This document shows, piece by piece, positions 40,268 through 48,865 of a stretch of 64,000 bases of DNA. The notes beneath the pieces were generated by a model. The model saw only the letters and a program-made list of their open reading frames with translations, had not been told where the DNA came from and made no database searches. Position numbers and translations under genes: made by a program. Source of the stretch: an uncultured Eubacteriales bacterium (GTDB lineage: Bacteria > Bacillota > Clostridia > Oscillospirales > Acutalibacteraceae). Positions within the stretch are counted from its first letter, which is position 1. Each line of letters opens with the position of its first letter. The stretch lies in NCBI GenBank assembly GCA_934541115.1, contig CAKTDF010000006.1, positions 1-64,000 of the forward strand, written 5' to 3'.

Positions 40268-42250
40268 ATGACCGACTTTGAAACAAAACAAAAGCGCGCA
40301 GAAGAACTGCGCGGTATAATTGAGTATCACAACAAAAAATACTATGAAAACGATGAGCCGGAAATTGAAGACTTTGAATATGACAAGTTACTGCATGAAT
40401 TGATTGAAATTGAAGAACAATATCCGGAGCTTTCAACAGATGATTCGCCAACAAAGCATGTGGGCGGAAAAGCCAGTTCCCAGTTTTCACCGGTTGAACA
40501 CAAAGTCAAAATGGAGAGCCTCCAGGACGCATTTTCAAAAGAGGAGCTTTCCGATTTTGACCGACGTGTACACGAAAGTGCAGGCTCTGCGAAGTATATT
40601 GTTGAGCCTAAAATTGACGGTCTTTCCGTCAGCCTTGAGTATGAAAACGGCGTTTTTGTCCGCGGTTCGACGCGTGGTGACGGAACAACCGGCGAAGACA
40701 TTACGGCAAATCTTAAAACCATTTCTTCAATTCCTATGAGAATAAACGGCGCTCCGTCTTTTCTTGAAGTACGCGGCGAGGTCTATATGCCAAAGGCGGT
40801 TTTTGAAGAACTTGTCAAAAAGCAGGAGCTTGACGGTGAAAAACCGTTCAAAAATCCTCGGAATGCCGCGGCAGGCTCACTCAGACAAAAGAATCCGCAA
40901 ATCACACGTCAGCGTAAGCTTGATATTTTTGTTTTTAATATTCAGCAAATCGACGGGGCAACACTCACAGGTCACCGTGAATCGCTTGAATTTCTGCGTT
41001 CACTCGGTTTTAATATCATTCCGTTTTTCAAAGAGTGCAAAAGTATTGACGAAGTATTTGAGGAAATCGATCGAATAGGAAATGAACGCGGAGAGCTGAG
41101 CTTTGACATAGACGGAGCAGTCATCAAGGTTGATGATTTTGAAAAACGCCGTGTGCTCGGCTCAACGGCAAAATTTCCAAAATGGGCTATTGCGTTTAAG
41201 TATCCTCCCGAGGAAAAGGAAACAACGCTCCTTGACATTGAAATCAATGTTGGCAGAACAGGTGTGCTGACGCCGACCGCTGTTTTTGAACCGACCTTTA
41301 TTGCCGGATCGACAGTCAGCCGCGCAACGCTCCACAATCAGGATTTTATAAATGAAAAGGGAATTTGCCTTGGTGACCGAATCATTATCCGCAAAGCAGG
41401 CGATGTCATTCCGGAGGTTGTTGCAGTTGCCGCTCACAAAGAGAACTCTGAAGTATACACAATGCCATCTGTGTGTCCCTCCTGTGGCTCAAAAACGGTT
41501 CGTGAACTGGACGAAGCTGCTCTGCGCTGCCTCAATCCGGACTGTCCGAGTCAGCTTTTGAGAAATCTTATCCACTTTTGTTCACGCGACGCCATGGACA
41601 TCGAGGGCATGGGTGACGCGGTGCTTGCCGTTTTGGTTGAGAAAGGTATGATCAAAACTGCGGCAGATATCTATTCGCTCAATTTTGATGAAGTTGCAGA
41701 CATTGAACGTATGGGCAAAAAAAGCGCCGACAATCTGCGCTCGGCGATTGAAAAATCAAAACAAAATGAGCTTTATCGCCTTATTTTCGCACTTGGCATA
41801 CATCATATAGGTCAAAAAGCGGCAAAGCTGCTTGAAAACAGATTTTCCGGAATGGAGGAGCTGATGAACGCCGGCTCCGATGAACTGTCTTCGATAGACG
41901 GATTCGGCGAAATAATGGCGCAAAGCGTTGTTGATTTCTTTTCACTTTCAAAGAGCCGCGAGCTTGTTGAAGCTCTAAAAAATGCCGGAGTGAACATGCA
42001 GAGCAAGGAAAAAAGTACGGATCACCGCTTTGAGGGACTGACATTTGTTCTCACTGGCACGCTTTCGACCTATACACGAAGCGAAGCCTCGGCGATAATT
42101 GAAGGTTTTGGCGGAAAAAGTTCGTCCTCTGTTTCCAAAAAAACTAACTTTGTTCTTGCAGGAGACGATGCCGGCAGCAAGCTGAGAAAAGCCAACGAGC
42201 TCGGAATACGCGTCATTACAGAAGAAGAATTTGCAGAAATGGTTAAATGA
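40268..42250 (+). CDS. ligA: NAD-dependent DNA ligase
   Basis: A 660-residue replicative ligase, sealing Okazaki fragments and repair nicks. Residues 1-70: NAD-binding Ia domain (HNKKYYENDEPEIED). AMP-accepting Lys115 in EPKIDG. Then OB fold, a Cys4 zinc finger (CPSCGSK and CLNPDCPSQ), helix-hairpin-helix repeats (near IEGMGDAVL and IERMGKKSA) and a C-terminal BRCT domain (GLTFVLTGTLSTYTRSEA). ATG 40268 is set by GGAGG; earlier in-frame codons overlap the promoter hairpin. Confidence 0.97.
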   Translation: MTDFETKQKRAEELRGIIEYHNKKYYENDEPEIEDFEYDKLLHELIEIEEQYPELSTDDSPTKHVGGKASSQFSPVEHKVKMESLQDAFSKEELSDFDRRVHESAGSAKYIVEPKIDGLSVSLEYENGVFVRGSTRGDGTTGEDITANLKTISSIPMRINGAPSFLEVRGEVYMPKAVFEELVKKQELDGEKPFKNPRNAAAGSLRQKNPQITRQRKLDIFVFNIQQIDGATLTGHRESLEFLRSLGFNIIPFFKECKSIDEVFEEIDRIGNERGELSFDIDGAVIKVDDFEKRRVLGSTAKFPKWAIAFKYPPEEKETTLLDIEINVGRTGVLTPTAVFEPTFIAGSTVSRATLHNQDFINEKGICLGDRIIIRKAGDVIPEVVAVAAHKENSEVYTMPSVCPSCGSKTVRELDEAALRCLNPDCPSQLLRNLIHFCSRDAMDIEGMGDAVLAVLVEKGMIKTAADIYSLNFDEVADIERMGKKSADNLRSAIEKSKQNELYRLIFALGIHHIGQKAAKLLENRFSGMEELMNAGSDELSSIDGFGEIMAQSVVDFFSLSKSRELVEALKNAGVNMQSKEKSTDHRFEGLTFVLTGTLSTYTRSEASAIIEGFGGKSSSSVSKKTNFVLAGDDAGSKLRKANELGIRVITEEEFAEMVK

Positions 42251-42291
42251 ATAAATCGAGGAAAGTTGAACTCGCTTCTCCTTAACTCAAA

Positions 42292-42332
42292 AAGCAGCCG
42301 TTATCCGAAACAAACGCGGACAACGGCTGCTT
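42292..42332. terminator. Terminator after ligA
   Basis: AAGCAGCCGTT pairs with AACGGCTGCTT (plus TCC/GGA inside), between convergent ligA and the GH27 gene. Confidence 0.85.
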
Positions 42333-42401
42333 ATTCATTCAGCATACCTATTCAAGTGTGTACTCATTTGCCGAGGGTGAAAACTAACTGCCAAAACTTA
42401 A

Positions 42402-44135
42402 TTACTTTAAAATATACACCTTTACGCCATGGCCCGGAACTTCTGCTGTGAAATCAGCTGACGCGGTAAATGAAGTCTTTTCCCATGCGTCAAAAACTTC
42501 ATAACCGCCCTTAACAGGCAAATCAACAAAACCGAGATTCACGATTTTTCCGAGATCGACCTTAATACTCTTTAAATTCTTGCTCTTGTTGAAGACACAA
42601 ACGGCAACCTTTGCCCCCTCAAGCGGTTTTACAAGAATATCAGAAATTCCGGTCTTAATGCGTCTGCACTGAACACCAAGCTTATCCTGATTTATGGCAA
42701 TGAGATCTCTGTCTGTGAGAATCCTATAAACACGGTTCTCTGTGTCAACAGAGCCGTCAGCCTTAATAAACTTGCGCACATCATTGCCGAGAATGAGCGG
42801 TGCGCACATCATGCACCAAAGAGAAAAATGAGATTTGTTCTCTTCATAAGTAAGCTTTCCGTTGCCGACCTCAAGCATATCGGGGTCGTTCCAGCCGCCG
42901 CAGGAAGAATGCTTCCAAAGGCGGACATTGACTTCATATATCGCCATAACAGACGCCCAGAATGGCTTGATGTCCGGCGTTGTGCGCCAAAGGTTGCCTG
43001 CCTGTCTGCCCCATTTCCACGGACGGTTGAATCCCCACTCACAGAGAGAGAACACAATAGGCTTTACTTCAGTGCCGTTTTTTTCTGCATACTGTTTTGC
43101 CGCGCGTTTCAATTCCTTGCCCATGAGTTCATACTGCAAGGCGGCACTGTCTGCCCTTGAACCGACAGGATTGCAAAACTCAACCGTGTTTATGCCGGCA
43201 CTCAGCTTAATATCGCACTGTGCGCGCTTTACACGGTCTGAGGTCAGAGTTTTTGGGCAATAAAGATAGTACCTATCCTTTTTGTTGACCGTCACAAGCA
43301 AAAAACGTTCTGAATCCGCAGATTTACGAATCGTTAGTGAAAGTGTTACGGTTTCAGCTTGTTCTGATTCTACATTAACATAAAAAGAACCGTTTCTTGA
43401 ACAAAGGCCCTTGATATATTCATAGTTATCCTTATCATTGTCTTCTTCACGTACAATTCTTGCTCCACCCTCAAGGACGCAGTCGCGTGCAGAAAAACGA
43501 ACAAAAGGAGTTTCTCCTTTTCTTGAAAACTCAACAAAAGCAACAGCCGGGGCTTTTTCTGAAATCGGCACATTATGGCAAAAATCATATTTAAAATATT
43601 CAATTCCCCACTCTGCAAGACTGTCTGCGTCAACAGCCTCATGGTATAGACTTGCCGGATAGTCCTCACAGGTGCGGATACCGTTGGATGAGTAAAGTCC
43701 GAGTTTCATTCCGCGCTCATTGACATAAGTGCTGAGAGCCTTGATTCCGTTAGGAAAAGTGGCTTTATCGCACTGAAGTCTACCCTGTGAGTCGCGCTCA
43801 GAGCTTTGCCAACAGTCATCGATGTTGACATATTTATAACCCGCGTCAAGAAGTCCGCTGTTTTTCATTGCATCAGCAATTTCCTTGATAAGATCTTCAT
43901 TGATTTTTGATGCAAAAAGGTTCCAGCTTGACCAGCCCATCGGCGGAGTCATTGCAACGCCGTTGTTATATCCGGTTTCGGCACTTGCATTGACAAATGC
44001 CTTATGGAGCAGTCGCTTTGCCTCACAAACAGGACAAAACTTTTTGTTTTTCATATCAAGGGCAGTCTTGGTTCCCGCAGCGGCGGCGGCAGTACCTACA
44101 GCGGCGGCAACAACGGTTTTAATATTCTTTTTCAT
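42402..44135 (-). CDS. GH27 alpha-galactosidase with inserted domain
   Basis: A 577-residue glycoside hydrolase family 27 enzyme. TPPMGWSSWNLF starts the barrel at about residue 63; nucleophile Asp184 (YFKYDFC) and acid/base Asp417 (GGWNDPDM) are both present. Between them, residues about 190-330 form an insertion rich in beta strands (VEFSRKG; LEGGARIVRE; ETVTLSLTIRKSADS), likely a CBM35/CBM6-like carbohydrate-binding module. The N-terminus is a hydrophobic Ala-rich segment (VVAAAVGTAAAAAG), possibly an anchor. It would release alpha-galactose or related sugars. It is the last gene of the SGNH-trmO-AEC-GH27 run. Confidence 0.88.
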   Translation of the reverse strand: MKKNIKTVVAAAVGTAAAAAGTKTALDMKNKKFCPVCEAKRLLHKAFVNASAETGYNNGVAMTPPMGWSSWNLFASKINEDLIKEIADAMKNSGLLDAGYKYVNIDDCWQSSERDSQGRLQCDKATFPNGIKALSTYVNERGMKLGLYSSNGIRTCEDYPASLYHEAVDADSLAEWGIEYFKYDFCHNVPISEKAPAVAFVEFSRKGETPFVRFSARDCVLEGGARIVREEDNDKDNYEYIKGLCSRNGSFYVNVESEQAETVTLSLTIRKSADSERFLLVTVNKKDRYYLYCPKTLTSDRVKRAQCDIKLSAGINTVEFCNPVGSRADSAALQYELMGKELKRAAKQYAEKNGTEVKPIVFSLCEWGFNRPWKWGRQAGNLWRTTPDIKPFWASVMAIYEVNVRLWKHSSCGGWNDPDMLEVGNGKLTYEENKSHFSLWCMMCAPLILGNDVRKFIKADGSVDTENRVYRILTDRDLIAINQDKLGVQCRRIKTGISDILVKPLEGAKVAVCVFNKSKNLKSIKVDLGKIVNLGFVDLPVKGGYEVFDAWEKTSFTASADFTAEVPGHGVKVYILK

Positions 44136-44147
44136 CTTGTATTCTCC

Positions 44148-45161
44148 TTACAGTATTGCAAAACTTTTGAGTATAAACACGGTTATGAAAACCGAAAAAA
44201 GCGAAATAACACTTGTCCAAACAACGAGCTGTGTGGCAAGCTGATCGTCTCCGCCTATCTCACCGACCATCACCGCACTTGAAACGGCAACTGGTGAACC
44301 AAAAACAGAAATATAACCCGGCAGCTCGTTTTTTGTCACCTCAAAAAGACCAAATCTTTTTGAAAGAAAAACAGCCAAGCCGATTCCGAGCGCAGGAGCA
44401 ATAAAATTTCTCAGGATTACTCCGAGCGTAATGGGTTTTGCGAGATTTTTAATTGCAGAAAAATCAAATCTTGCGCCGAGTATGACAAGCGACAGCGGAG
44501 AAGCAATCGAAGCGGCACTTTTGACCGCTGTCCACAAAAACGGAATATCTTCTTTGACAGTGAACACGGGTGCCCCATCTGTACCGAGAGGCAAAAATGA
44601 ACGCACAAGCAACGCTGCAGCTCCGCAAGCGACACCTAAAATCAACGGATTTTTGACAGTCTTCACCGCAGTTTGAAGAATGGTCGGCTTTTTCTTTGAG
44701 TCGGCATAATGAGAAAGACAAAATACCGCGAGCACATTAAAAAGAGGAATAGCAATCGCAGACAAAAGCGAAGCAAAGGCAAGTGCTTGGGCACCGCCGA
44801 GAGACTGCGCGAGCGGAATCCCGATTATGGCGTGGTTTGAACGAAAAGAGCATTGCAGCATAACGCCTTTTTGATTGTGCTCTTTTACAAAAAGTGCCGT
44901 GCAAATGGCACCGACGCCGAGAAAAAGAAAAACGGCAAAAACACTGTAAACGGCAGCTTTCCAATTAACCTCGTTAAGCGATTCAAGGCTATATACGTTT
45001 GTGAAAAGCAGAATCGGCAGAAAAACATTGAACACAAGGCTGTTGGCCTTTTTAAAAAACTCATCGCCGGCAAAATGCAGCTTTTTGAGCAAAAAACCAA
45101 GAAGCACAAGCAAAAGAATAGGCGCAACTGAATTAAATGCATAGCTGAAAACGTCAAACAA
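44148..45161 (-). CDS. AEC family transporter
   Basis: A 337-residue polytopic protein with about ten membrane helices in two halves: FNSVAPILLLVLLGFLLKKL at the start and the NPLILGVACGAAALLV repeat in the middle. It fits the auxin efflux carrier family of organic-acid and amino-acid exporters. Substrate unknown. It begins 4 bases after trmO and is followed 12 bases later by the GH27 gene. Confidence 0.88.
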   Translation of the reverse strand: MFDVFSYAFNSVAPILLLVLLGFLLKKLHFAGDEFFKKANSLVFNVFLPILLFTNVYSLESLNEVNWKAAVYSVFAVFLFLGVGAICTALFVKEHNQKGVMLQCSFRSNHAIIGIPLAQSLGGAQALAFASLLSAIAIPLFNVLAVFCLSHYADSKKKPTILQTAVKTVKNPLILGVACGAAALLVRSFLPLGTDGAPVFTVKEDIPFLWTAVKSAASIASPLSLVILGARFDFSAIKNLAKPITLGVILRNFIAPALGIGLAVFLSKRFGLFEVTKNELPGYISVFGSPVAVSSAVMVGEIGGDDQLATQLVVWTSVISLFSVFITVFILKSFAIL

Positions 45162-45165
45162 AATC

Positions 45166-45879
45166 TTATTCCTCCGTTCGGCGGTCGGTCTTTTCGGTCA
45201 CTTTGAGCACCGTCAAAACCGTTCCGTCGGCGGTGAATTCAATCTCGTAATCGGAAAATAACATGTAATATACTCTCCCCGGCTCGTTCTGATAGCCGGG
45301 TCTCGGATCCTGCGAAAGTGCTTCAACTGCACCGCTTCTGAGCTTTTCCGGCAAAAGATTCAAAAGCTCGGGCGGAAAAACAACCTCCGTTAGGCATTTG
45401 AAACCCTCAAGAGCAAAACCGCTTTTAGCCTGCGGCTTTGAATCGGCATAGGGAATATATGGCTTTATATCATATATCGGCGTGCCGTCCATCAGGTCTG
45501 CTCCGCCAACAACAAGAACAACCTTCCCGTGCTCTCCCTTTTCGGTACGCAGCAATCTGACGCATGAAAGACCGAGTGAATTAGGTCTATATGGTGAACG
45601 TGAAGCGAAAACACCCATTCTTTTGTTTCCGCCGAGCTTTGGCGGACGGACAGTGGGAGAAAAGGAAGTGCTTTTCGCTTCGGTAAATTTCCATATTATC
45701 CAAAGATAAGAATAGCTTTCTATACCTCTGAAAGCCTCCAGCTCACCAAAAGGCTCGCAAAAAACAATCTTTGCCTCAACGCTTTCGGCAAGTCCGCTTT
45801 GGCGCGGAATCCCGAATTTTTCGCGAAAAGGCGAACGGATATGGGCTATCGGCTCAATAACATAGCTTTCATTTTTCAA
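45166..45879 (-). CDS. trmO: tRNA (t6A37) N6-methyltransferase TrmO
   Basis: A 237-residue enzyme that methylates t6A37 to m6t6A using SAM in a beta-barrel fold. EPIAHIRSPFREKFGIPRQ and RPPKLGGNKRMGVFASRSPYRPNSLGLS are the conserved blocks, followed by GADLMDGTPIYDIKPYI. The C-terminal 85 residues form the small TrmO domain (GRVYYMLFSDYEIEF). It is in a compact unit with an SGNH hydrolase and an AEC transporter, with no evident metabolic link. Confidence 0.92.
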   Translation of the reverse strand: MKNESYVIEPIAHIRSPFREKFGIPRQSGLAESVEAKIVFCEPFGELEAFRGIESYSYLWIIWKFTEAKSTSFSPTVRPPKLGGNKRMGVFASRSPYRPNSLGLSCVRLLRTEKGEHGKVVLVVGGADLMDGTPIYDIKPYIPYADSKPQAKSGFALEGFKCLTEVVFPPELLNLLPEKLRSGAVEALSQDPRPGYQNEPGRVYYMLFSDYEIEFTADGTVLTVLKVTEKTDRRTEE

Positions 45880-45912
45880 GCGCTGCCGCCTCCCATATCC
45901 GTAAAACTCATC

Positions 45913-46749
45913 TTATTTATTGATTTTATGAATCAAATTTACAACGTTGCAAAATGCAAGAAAAACAGTCCTCAAAACAACTCCGCCGGTGTTTTTTCCC
46001 TGAGCATTCACAACAATCGTTTCTGCGCTCTCATAACCGGAATCTCTTAGTGTGTCGAGAATGACCTGCGCAATGACCTTGTTGCCCTGTGCGCTCGGAT
46101 GAATCAGGTCAACGGCAACAAGATTGGGATCGGACGGAAAAGCCGCCGCAACATCGGCAATCACAAATGAACCTGGGTTTGTGTCAAGGCAATCTCTGTA
46201 TGCGGCATTGAGATACTCAACGCCTCTCTGAAATGTCTCATGAACTGCACCCGGCATCGGGTTGTAAAGAGTTTGAACAATGATCAGCGCCGTTTCATTG
46301 TACGACTTGATCGTGGCAATAATAACGTTAAAGTCTGCTTTGAAATTATCAATAATTTTCTGTACACTGTCGGTCTTGTTGAAAACACCGAGTTCAAGAA
46401 ATGTTTTCGGAAGATTTCCATGCAAAAAGTTGTTGCCGCCTATTGAAATGCTGATTATATCAGCGCTTTCAATATCCGCTATCACGTCAGGCTTAGAGAT
46501 TTCTCTGAGCATATCACCTGTCTCATGTCCGGGAACAGCGTCGTTTATGTAGTTATAACCGTTTGAGTCGGCAACGATTCTGCCATAGCATGCTTCATCG
46601 GGATTTCTGAGTCCGGAGCCGTGACCGATCGAATCTCCGAGAACAAGGTAGGTAAGTCTGCCGTCTTCTGCAAATGCAACTACCGAAAAGCAACCGAGAA
46701 TGAGAACAACGGCAAGTACGATGCTTGTAAAACGTGAGCATTTTTTCAT
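45913..46749 (-). CDS. Secreted SGNH/GDSL hydrolase
   Basis: A 278-residue exported esterase-type enzyme. Residues 1-27 are a Sec signal peptide (cut after AFA). Block I is GDSIGHGSG (nucleophile Ser), block III GGNN, block V DLIHPSAQG (Asp and His): the full catalytic set. It could deacetylate wall or dietary polysaccharide. The C-terminus is a hydrophobic, basic helix (VFLAFCNVVNLIHKINK), similar in style to that of the secreted hydrolase at 8.5-10 kb. Confidence 0.9.
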   Translation of the reverse strand: MKKCSRFTSIVLAVVLILGCFSVVAFAEDGRLTYLVLGDSIGHGSGLRNPDEACYGRIVADSNGYNYINDAVPGHETGDMLREISKPDVIADIESADIISISIGGNNFLHGNLPKTFLELGVFNKTDSVQKIIDNFKADFNVIIATIKSYNETALIIVQTLYNPMPGAVHETFQRGVEYLNAAYRDCLDTNPGSFVIADVAAAFPSDPNLVAVDLIHPSAQGNKVIAQVILDTLRDSGYESAETIVVNAQGKNTGGVVLRTVFLAFCNVVNLIHKINK

Positions 46750-46787
46750 TCAAATCAATTCCTCTCTCTAATCGTAACAACTGTTAG

Positions 46788-46816
46788 ATTTTAACATTTG
46801 CTCAGAGTTTTGTCAA
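46788..46816 (-). promoter_or_regulatory. Promoter of the SGNH-trmO-AEC-GH27 unit
   Basis: On the minus strand TTGACA, a 17-bp spacer and TAAAAT. Confidence 0.8.
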
Positions 46817-46870
46817 TACAAGGCGCGTGGCGACCGGGAGATGAATTTTACGCTTTTTTTCAAAAAGATG

Positions 46871-46899
46871 TTTACTATTCACCTGTTTTGCAATATAAT
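46871..46899 (+). promoter_or_regulatory. Promoter of murC
   Basis: TTTACT, a 17-bp spacer and TATAAT, leaving a leader of about 175 bases. Confidence 0.65.
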
Positions 46900-46905
46900 G
46901 TATGG

Positions 46906-47079
46906 ATAAAGAAGCAGAATGTGTTTTGTGTGAAAGCACGCAAATTTGTATTGCTAATCTTGGCGGAAGACGTAAAGGTGCAAATACCTATCCGCAGTAA
47001 ATTACTGTCACGCCTTGCCCGGCTACAGCAAGGCTTTAATGTGAAACTATATCTTTGTAGTCGGAAAGGCTATGATATT
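46906..47079 (+). other. Long structured leader of murC
   Basis: About 175 untranslated bases. The second half can fold into a series of stems: GCGGA enclosing AGGT/ACCT and closing with TCCGC (about 46965-47000), then CAGTAA/TTACTG, then GCCTTGC/GCAAGGC (about 47013-47037). No known riboswitch class is recognised. An upstream ATG in the murC frame has no ribosome binding site and is rejected. Confidence 0.45.
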
Positions 47080-48462
47080 ATGACATACGAAATAGATGAA
47101 CTCCTCAAAAAAATCAAACATGTCCATTTTATCGGAATCGGCGGTTCGGGTATGTGTCCGCTTGCAGAAATTTTGCTCTCTCACGGTTACACGATTACAG
47201 GCTCTGACAACAATCCCGGCGACAACATTGACAAGCTGCGTTCGCTCGGCGTAAAAATCACAATGGGTCAGAAAGCCGAAAATATCAAGGGTGCGGAAAT
47301 GATAGTTTATACCGCCGCGCTTCTTCCGGACAATCCGGAGCTTTGCGCCGCCAAGGAAAGTTCTATTCCGACATTCGAGCGTTCTAAACTTTTCGGTGCA
47401 ATTACAAGGAAGTACTCTAACTGTATAGGGGTTTGCGGAACACACGGAAAGACTACCGTAACTTCAATGCTCACTCAGGTGCTCATCATGGCAGGCAAAG
47501 ACCCTACTGCCGTAATCGGCGGCAAGCTGCCACTCATTGACAGCCATGGCAGAAGCGGAAAAAGTGAAACCATGGTTTGTGAGGCGTGTGAGTTTGTCGA
47601 TACCTTTCTTGACCTCTCCCCCGACGTTGCGGTTATTCTGAATATCGATGAGGATCACCTTGACTACTTCAAAACACTTGACAACATTATAAAATCATTC
47701 CGCAAATTTTCTCTCCTCACGACCCATACTCTCATAATCAACGGCGATGATGAAAACACGCTCAAGGCCGTTGAGGGTATTGAGAAAAAGAAAATCACTT
47801 TCGGTTTTAATGAGGAAAACGACTACTACCCAGAAAGTATCACATATAACCGCGGTGCTTTTCCTGAATTTGATGTGATGAGCAAAAACAAAAAACTTGC
47901 CCACCTCAAGCTGAACATTCCGGGAAAGCATAATATTCTCAATGCTCTTGCCTGTTTTGCGGCAGCCGTCAATACCGGTGTTGACTATGCGGACTGCGAA
48001 AAAGGAATTGAAGCGTTCTCCGGTGCCGGCCGCAGATTTGAAATTCTCGGAGAATTTCACGGAATCACAATTGCGGACGACTATGCTCATCACCCTCACG
48101 AGCTTGAAGCAACGCTCAGCGCTGCAATGAAAATGGGCTATAAAAACGTTTGGGCTGTTTTTCAGCCGTTTACCTACTCAAGAACGGCTCTGCTCCTTGA
48201 CGACTTTGCGCGTGTTTTGCGTATTCCCGACCGCTGCGTCATGACAGAAATCATGGGTTCAAGAGAGGTCAACACATATAATATATACACAAAAAATCTC
48301 GCCGAAAAGATTCCCGGCAGCGTGTGGTTCAACACTTTTGAGGAAGTTTCAAAGTATGTCACTGACAACGCGCAGCAGGGAGATCTCATTATAACCCTTG
48401 GCTGCGGAGACATCTACAAAGCCGCAAGAATAATGGAAAACATTTTGAAATCCAAAAGTTAA
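47080..48462 (+). CDS. murC: UDP-N-acetylmuramate-L-alanine ligase
   Basis: A 460-residue cytosolic Mur ligase adding L-alanine to UDP-MurNAc, the first amino acid of the peptidoglycan stem. FIGIGGSGMCPLAEIL opens the nucleotide-sugar domain; the P-loop CGTHGKTTVTSML, the NIDEDHLDYF block and the DDYAHHPHE C-terminal motif follow. GAAAGG lies 11 bases before ATG 47080. It is monocistronic, away from the usual dcw cluster, with a long leader and its own terminator. Confidence 0.96.
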   Translation: MTYEIDELLKKIKHVHFIGIGGSGMCPLAEILLSHGYTITGSDNNPGDNIDKLRSLGVKITMGQKAENIKGAEMIVYTAALLPDNPELCAAKESSIPTFERSKLFGAITRKYSNCIGVCGTHGKTTVTSMLTQVLIMAGKDPTAVIGGKLPLIDSHGRSGKSETMVCEACEFVDTFLDLSPDVAVILNIDEDHLDYFKTLDNIIKSFRKFSLLTTHTLIINGDDENTLKAVEGIEKKKITFGFNEENDYYPESITYNRGAFPEFDVMSKNKKLAHLKLNIPGKHNILNALACFAAAVNTGVDYADCEKGIEAFSGAGRRFEILGEFHGITIADDYAHHPHELEATLSAAMKMGYKNVWAVFQPFTYSRTALLLDDFARVLRIPDRCVMTEIMGSREVNTYNIYTKNLAEKIPGSVWFNTFEEVSKYVTDNAQQGDLIITLGCGDIYKAARIMENILKSKS

Positions 48463-48475
48463 AAATATGGAAAAA

Positions 48476-48515
48476 ATTGCCGTGCATTGCTTTTCTGTGC
48501 ACGGCAATAATATTT
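48476..48515 (+). terminator. Terminator after murC
   Basis: ATTGCCGTGCA pairs with TGCACGGCAAT (11 bp), then AATATTTTC. Confidence 0.85.
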
Positions 48516-48531
48516 TCAGCGGAAAGCTTTA

Positions 48532-48745
48532 AACCGCCGGAGAAAAAGCGGTTGAATAATGCGTTTGCGGCTTCCCGCTTATCTGAATCACGCGGGGAAG
48601 CCCGGCGTATTCGGAATATAGATTGTGAACCCTTCGGTTCACGTTGAAGCGTCTTATCGACACATCTTCTTTTCAACAGAAGAGGAAAATATGTGTTCAT
48701 CGGGCGTTTCAAAAAACCGCCCGGTGGAATCACTGAGCGGTTTTT
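48532..48745 (+). other. Hairpin-rich intergenic segment, candidate ncRNA
   Basis: Five stems in 214 bases after the murC terminator: AACCGC/GCGGTT, GGCTTCCCGC/GCGGGGAAGCC, GTGAACC-CTTC-GGTTCAC, ACACAT/ATGTGT enclosing CTTCT/AGAAG, and AAAAACCGC/GCGGTTTTT, the last with a T-run. CGGGCG (48701-48706) can instead pair with CGCCCG (48718-48723), which excludes the final stem. No protein-coding ORF is convincing here. Confidence 0.45.
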
Positions 48746-48865
48746 GCATGTATCAAAATCTTTTTAATCTGAACTTTTTTGCGATTGCGCTGTTTAAATC
48801 CATGTTCAAGCTCAAAAAAACATTGAATATTTACAATGGAAAAACTTTGCGCTAAAACACTCCGC

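Noticed and set aside
46906..47079. Cyclic-di-GMP riboswitch in the murC leader
   Set aside because: The stretch GACGTAAAG recalls the class I core but the other conserved blocks and the tetraloop/receptor are missing.
48718..48745. T-box antiterminator (GGTGGAATCAC)
   Set aside because: The T-box consensus is not met, stem I is absent and no aminoacyl-tRNA synthetase or amino-acid gene follows.
48625..48855. Open reading frame of 76 codons after murC
   Set aside because: It lies on consecutive hairpins and a terminator, with no ribosome binding site.
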